A stretch of 64,000 nucleotides of DNA from JACCTH01 sp963761985 (lineage in GTDB: Bacteria; Actinomycetota; Acidimicrobiia; Spongiisociales; ZC4RG35), in the NCBI GenBank assembly GCA_963761985.1, contig CAVXIT010000003.1, forward strand, positions 1-64,000, in the 5' to 3' direction. Within the stretch, counting starts at the first letter, position 1; every line of letters starts with the position of its first letter. A program made the position numbers and the translations under genes. The notes below the pieces were generated by a model, which saw nothing but the letters and a program-made list of their open reading frames with translations, made no database searches and was not told the origin of the DNA. Positions 61,493-64,000 of this stretch are shown piece by piece.

Positions 61493-63027
61493 CCGGCGTC
61501 GATGGCGTCCGCGATCAGCCAGCGACCTCCCTCACCGGGTGTGAGTACGAAGACCGAGTCGAATGGAAGCGGCGTACGAGCGAGCTCAGCGCCCGAGACG
61601 TCGTATTCGATCATGGTCTTGGTGCCGGACGCCTCCATCGCCAGGCTGGCTCCACCCTGGGGGCCGTCGGTAAAAGCGACATCCAACTCCAACCTCTCGA
61701 ATTCGTAGTCGGTCACTACCAATCGGCCGTTGGTCGCCGCCGCTTCGATGTTGCGTTCCATGGCCAGCAGTCGGGCTCCCACAGAGGCGGCGCGAAGGAG
61801 ACTTGTGTCCGCCGTGAGCATTGCTTGGTTTTCGATCAAGAGCGCCTCGGCAAAACCGGCGGCCACGTCGACGGGATCGGCGGAGGATGCGTGATTCAGG
61901 GCAGCCGCGTCTGAAGAGACCGACACAGGGGGCAGCGATGATCGATCGACTTGAGCGCTGATGGTTGCCGGGACCGACGGGCGCACGACAGGGGCTCCAC
62001 GCGCCGGCGCTCCCGCAGCCACGATTCCGGTTGCCAGCAACACCGCAATTGCTCCCACCGCGGCACCTGAAACGAAGGCGGGACGAACCGAAGTGAGGCG
62101 CCCCAGGCGCAAATCGGAAAACCGGGCCGAATAACGATCGATGGCGAATCGAAGCGGGGTGAGAAGTACGAGTCCTGCGAGCAGGCCAACCTTGGCTCCG
62201 AACTCAGTGCTTTGCGATGCCATCAGCAAGGTGCAGGTGATTCCGAGAATCGACGAGAACCAAATCCGGCCAGCGCGCCCCGAGGGAATCGTCTTCGGAT
62301 CGGTGATCATGAAAAAGAGGAAGATCAAGAGCTCCGGGGACGTCATCACGGCCCCCCAGAAGTTGAAACCGCACACCGGGTTCAGCGACCAGGCAGCAGT
62401 GATGCAATGTCCCGAGGCTGAGAGCACGCCGAGCCCCGCCGCCAGGGACATCCAGAACGTTGCGGCCAACACCAAAAGCTTGAGGCGCGCGGTGATGAGC
62501 AGCCCGCCGGTCAGGATGATCAGGTATGCGACAACCATGCCGGCGGTGAGCGGCGCCCACCAGAAGTCGAGCGGTTCGATGATGTTCGAGCCGAGGACGA
62601 GAAAGGCGACGACCAGCCCCAGGTTCGAGGGGTTGAACAGATGCGACCCCCGATAACGGATCACGTATTTGGACACGAGCGAAAGGCCGGCGACCAGCGC
62701 GAACAAATGCCAGCCCCGCCAGGACCAGTGGTCCCCGCGTTCCTGCCCCACGATCCGCAGAATGAGGGCCACACCGCTCCCGGTCAGCATCGCGCTGGCC
62801 GGCCAGACGATCTCTTTACGGGTGACAAATACCCAGGCGACTTCGATCAGGGCTGAAGTCAGAATCGCGGCGAGAATCTGGGGAATTGAAACCCGAAACC
62901 CGAGCGCGACCTGGCCAAGAATGTGAACGGAGATGATGACTGCCGCAAGATGGAGGCGTGGATCTCGGATGTTCGGCAGGACGACCGGATAGGTCGCCGC
63001 TCCGAGACGCATCGTCCTCGCCGTCAT
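61489..63027 (-). CDS. UnbU/RnfD-like membrane protein with extracytoplasmic C-terminal domain
   Basis: A 512-residue protein. Residues about 20-330 form ten or so helices with the motif HLFNPSNLGLVVAFLVLG and the block NPVCGFNFWGAVMTSPELLI followed by FLFFMITDPKTIPSGRAGRI. This is characteristic of the UnbU enediyne-cluster protein and related to the NqrB/RnfD fold. After a final helix and a Pro/Ala-rich linker, residues about 375-512 form a soluble domain (VDVAAGFAEALLIENQAMLT, AFTDGPQGGASLAME, VFVLTPGEGGRWLIADAIDA). The start is ATG 63027. Proximity to the UnbV-type gene suggests a conserved pair; the RnfD relation hints at a flavin or electron-transfer role (inference). Confidence 0.8.
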   Translation of the reverse strand: MTARTMRLGAATYPVVLPNIRDPRLHLAAVIISVHILGQVALGFRVSIPQILAAILTSALIEVAWVFVTRKEIVWPASAMLTGSGVALILRIVGQERGDHWSWRGWHLFALVAGLSLVSKYVIRYRGSHLFNPSNLGLVVAFLVLGSNIIEPLDFWWAPLTAGMVVAYLIILTGGLLITARLKLLVLAATFWMSLAAGLGVLSASGHCITAAWSLNPVCGFNFWGAVMTSPELLIFLFFMITDPKTIPSGRAGRIWFSSILGITCTLLMASQSTEFGAKVGLLAGLVLLTPLRFAIDRYSARFSDLRLGRLTSVRPAFVSGAAVGAIAVLLATGIVAAGAPARGAPVVRPSVPATISAQVDRSSLPPVSVSSDAAALNHASSADPVDVAAGFAEALLIENQAMLTADTSLLRAASVGARLLAMERNIEAAATNGRLVVTDYEFERLELDVAFTDGPQGGASLAMEASGTKTMIEYDVSGAELARTPLPFDSVFVLTPGEGGRWLIADAIDAG

Positions 63028-63101
63028 CAATCCATTCTGGCGTATCGTGGCGCCCCCAAATTGATCAAATTGGCGTAGGCGATGACACCAAGAATGGATT
63101 G
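63028..63101. promoter_or_regulatory. Divergent promoter flanked by an 11-bp inverted repeat
   Basis: CAATCCATTCT (63028-63038) and AGAATGGATTG (63091-63101) are perfect reverse complements. One copy directly abuts the ATG of the UnbU-like gene (63027) and the other lies six bases before the ATG of the redoxin gene (63108), so each gene carries the same 11-mer in its leader. A further palindrome TTGATCAA sits between them at 63061-63068. Shared regulation of the two genes is inferred. Confidence 0.5.
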
Positions 63102-63107
63102 TTCAGG

Positions 63108-63716
63108 ATGAATTACAACTACGAGCGGTTTGACGAGTACGTCGAGTCGGGCGAGGACGAGAAGGAGTTCTCGACGTTTTTCGATCAGCTCCATGCCGGT
63201 GATCCTGCGCCAAATGCCACTCTGACCTCACTTGCCGGCGGTGCCAAGGTCCGTCTGGCGGACTTCTGGGCAAACCGAAACCTCGTGATCGAATTCGGCT
63301 CCTATACCTGACCGTACTGCTCGGTAGAGGGTCCTCTACTTTGCGATATCGCTGAGAAGTTCGAAGACACCAATTGGGTCTTCATCTACACCCGGGAAGC
63401 TCATCCAGGCGAAAAAATTGGAGCGCAACAGAGTTTCCAGGAAAAGGTGGCCAACGCCACACGGCTCCGAGATGAGATCGGAATCCGGCGGCCGATATTG
63501 GTCGACGATCTCGAGGGCTCGGCGCATCATGCGTACGGGTTGCTGCCCAACATGACCTGGGTCATCGGACGTGGTGGCCGGATCATCTACAAGGCAGACT
63601 GGACGAGCGCGGCCAACGTCGAGGCTTTCCTGGAGAGGCATGAATCGGGCCGATCACGCCGACCCACGGCAGGGATTGTTGCGCCCCTATCTCACCGAGC
63701 AAGTCGAATTTCGTGA
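63108..63716 (+). CDS. Probable selenocysteine-containing deiodinase-like redoxin (TGA at codon 68 read as Sec)
   Basis: Reading the TGA at 63309-63311 as selenocysteine gives one uninterrupted 202-residue thioredoxin-fold protein. It has an N-terminal segment YNYERFDEYVESGEDEKEF, then HAGDPAPNATLTSLAGGAKV, NLVIEFGSYT, Sec68, PYCSVEGPLL, WVFIYTREAHPGEKIG and ILVDDLEGSAHHAYG with MTWVIGRGGRIIYKADW. EFGSxT-x-P and the EAHPGE motif are marks of the iodothyronine-deiodinase-like family, where this position is Cys or Sec; here it also forms a U-x-x-C pair. A SECIS-like hairpin follows the TGA. The likely role is selenol-based peroxide or thiol redox chemistry. The start is ATG 63108 with only a weak ribosome site. 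Sec machinery genes are not in the window. Confidence 0.8.
63309..63339 (+). promoter_or_regulatory. Selenocysteine UGA codon and SECIS-like hairpin
   Basis: Twelve bases after TGA (63309-63311) lies a perfect 6-bp stem, GTAGAG (63324-63329) with CTCTAC (63334-63339), closed by a GGTC loop (63330-63333); a G/T pair (63323/63340) extends it. The spacing of 11-12 nt, the short stem and the GGUC loop match the well-known bacterial SECIS of fdhF that binds SelB. The stem lies inside the coding sequence (encoding VEGPLL), as is normal in bacteria. Confidence 0.75.
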
Positions 63717-63822
63717 CCTGGACCGCCCGAAGTTCTATTCGCTCCTTGAGCGCAACGGGCCGCGGGCGCGGAGCGAGTTCCATCGGGCTGAGGAGATTTG
63801 GCGACTTCGGGAGAGTTCCTAG
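63640..63822 (+). CDS. 60-residue basic ORF overlapping the redoxin 3' end
   Basis: ATG 63640, preceded by GGAGAGG, opens a frame encoding GLLRPYLTEQVEFRDLDRPK and FYSLLERNGPRARSEFHRAE, ending at 63822. It overlaps the redoxin by 77 bases in a different frame. The sequence is helical and charged with no recognised domain. It could be a separate small protein translated by overlap, or the true C-terminal extension of the redoxin reached by a frame change near 63650, since the redoxin tail after ERHESG is low in predicted structure. Other genes in this window show such breaks, so the second option is realistic. Confidence 0.45.
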   Translation: MNRADHADPRQGLLRPYLTEQVEFRDLDRPKFYSLLERNGPRARSEFHRAEEIWRLRESS

Positions 63823-63845
63823 ATCCGTACCATCGCTTCCCGATC

Positions 63846-64000
63846 ATGATCGTCGCCGAAATTCTGCGCGGCCTCGTTGGGGACAAGGCCGCCAATTGGG
63901 ACCCAGTCGGCCTTCAGTTAGGCGACGCCGACGCTGAAGCGAGCTCCGTCGGCGTGTGTCATGAGGTAACGAATCGCGTCGTCGAGGAGGCTGGAGACCT
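63846..64000 (+). CDS. Nif3-like dinuclear metal center protein, N-terminal part (runs off the window)
   Basis: The 51 visible codons begin MIVAEILRGLVGDKAANWDP and continue VGLQLGDADAEASSVGVCHE. W-D-x-V-G-L-Q-x-G-D is the N-terminal signature of the NIF3/YbgI family, conserved hexameric proteins with a dinuclear metal site and uncertain (possibly GTP cyclohydrolase I type 2-like) function. I took ATG 63846; an in-frame TTG at 63798 would add 16 residues (LATSGEFLDPYHRFPI), part of which may be real. It follows the small ORF by 23 bases and probably shares its transcript. Confidence 0.72.
   Translation, partial: MIVAEILRGLVGDKAANWDPVGLQLGDADAEASSVGVCHEVTNRVVEEAGD

Noticed and set aside
58474..63027. 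An enediyne biosynthetic cluster, suggested by UnbU and UnbV homology
   Set aside because: No enediyne PKS, thioesterase or tailoring genes are visible in the window; these families also occur outside such clusters.

Overview
The window is a high-GC, densely packed bacterial segment with many GTG starts, ATGA-type stop/start overlaps, and lipoproteins whose lipobox cysteine is followed by a Thr/Ala/Gly-rich linker. This fits an actinomycete, and the gene content (paired UPF0261 proteins, SMP-30 lactonases, cydAB, class III cyclase/AAA/TPR regulators) suggests a soil or aquatic Acidimicrobiia-like lineage. That placement is inference: there is no rRNA or other marker gene here.

Layout. 0-10.4 kb: small membrane proteins (four DUF4386 paralogues), a MarR regulator, SDR and MDR oxidoreductases, an alpha/beta hydrolase and a cupin/adenylate-cyclase fusion. 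10.4-31.8 kb: a large catabolic island built around a divergent promoter near 20 kb. The leftward arm encodes a TIM-barrel epimerase, two UPF0261 (Tm-1-like) proteins, a creatininase-family amidohydrolase, a GntR/FadR-type regulator, an FAD-dependent oxidase, a TIM-barrel UPF0261 partner, a cupin and SDRs. The rightward arm encodes a complete LivHMJGF-type ABC importer, a Gfo/Idh/MocA dehydrogenase and another epimerase. Next to it are an IlvD/Edd sugar-acid dehydratase, a fumarylacetoacetase-type hydrolase and a zinc alcohol dehydrogenase. Together these look like uptake and oxidative degradation of a sugar-acid-like or cyclic substrate that I cannot name.

32-46 kb: a cNMP-binding protein overlapping a flavoprotein, a 1009-residue cyclase/ATPase/TPR regulator, VOC, methyltransferase, DinB, PlsC, CbbX-like AAA and RibD-like proteins, then the cytochrome bd locus (cydA, cydB, a single-helix small protein, a tandem-HTH protein) and an MFS exporter. 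46-58.4 kb: a pentose locus with a CUT1 importer (without its ATPase), an SMP-30 lactonase, xylose isomerase, a mutarotase-like protein, an SDR, a CUT2 XylH-type importer with a single-domain ATPase, and a Gfo/Idh/MocA protein. 58.4-64 kb: an ASPIC/UnbV FG-GAP protein, a degenerate M24 protein, a UnbU/RnfD-like membrane protein, a probable selenocysteine-containing deiodinase-like redoxin with a SECIS-like hairpin, and the start of a Nif3-like gene.

The most notable single observation is that redoxin. An in-frame TGA (63309-63311) sits exactly where the deiodinase/thioredoxin-fold catalytic residue belongs, and 12 nt later comes a perfect hairpin with a GGTC apical loop. A technical caution: many otherwise conserved genes (about 2.0-3.7, 9.8-10.2, 29.5, 33.4, 41.7-42.2, 44.6, 48.0 and 53.7-59.5 kb) are broken by single-base frame changes, which looks more like indel-type sequence error than real decay. 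A few other genes (29.5-29.9 kb SMP-30, 31.9 kb GH16 tail, 10.4 kb hydrolase tail) look like genuine remnants.
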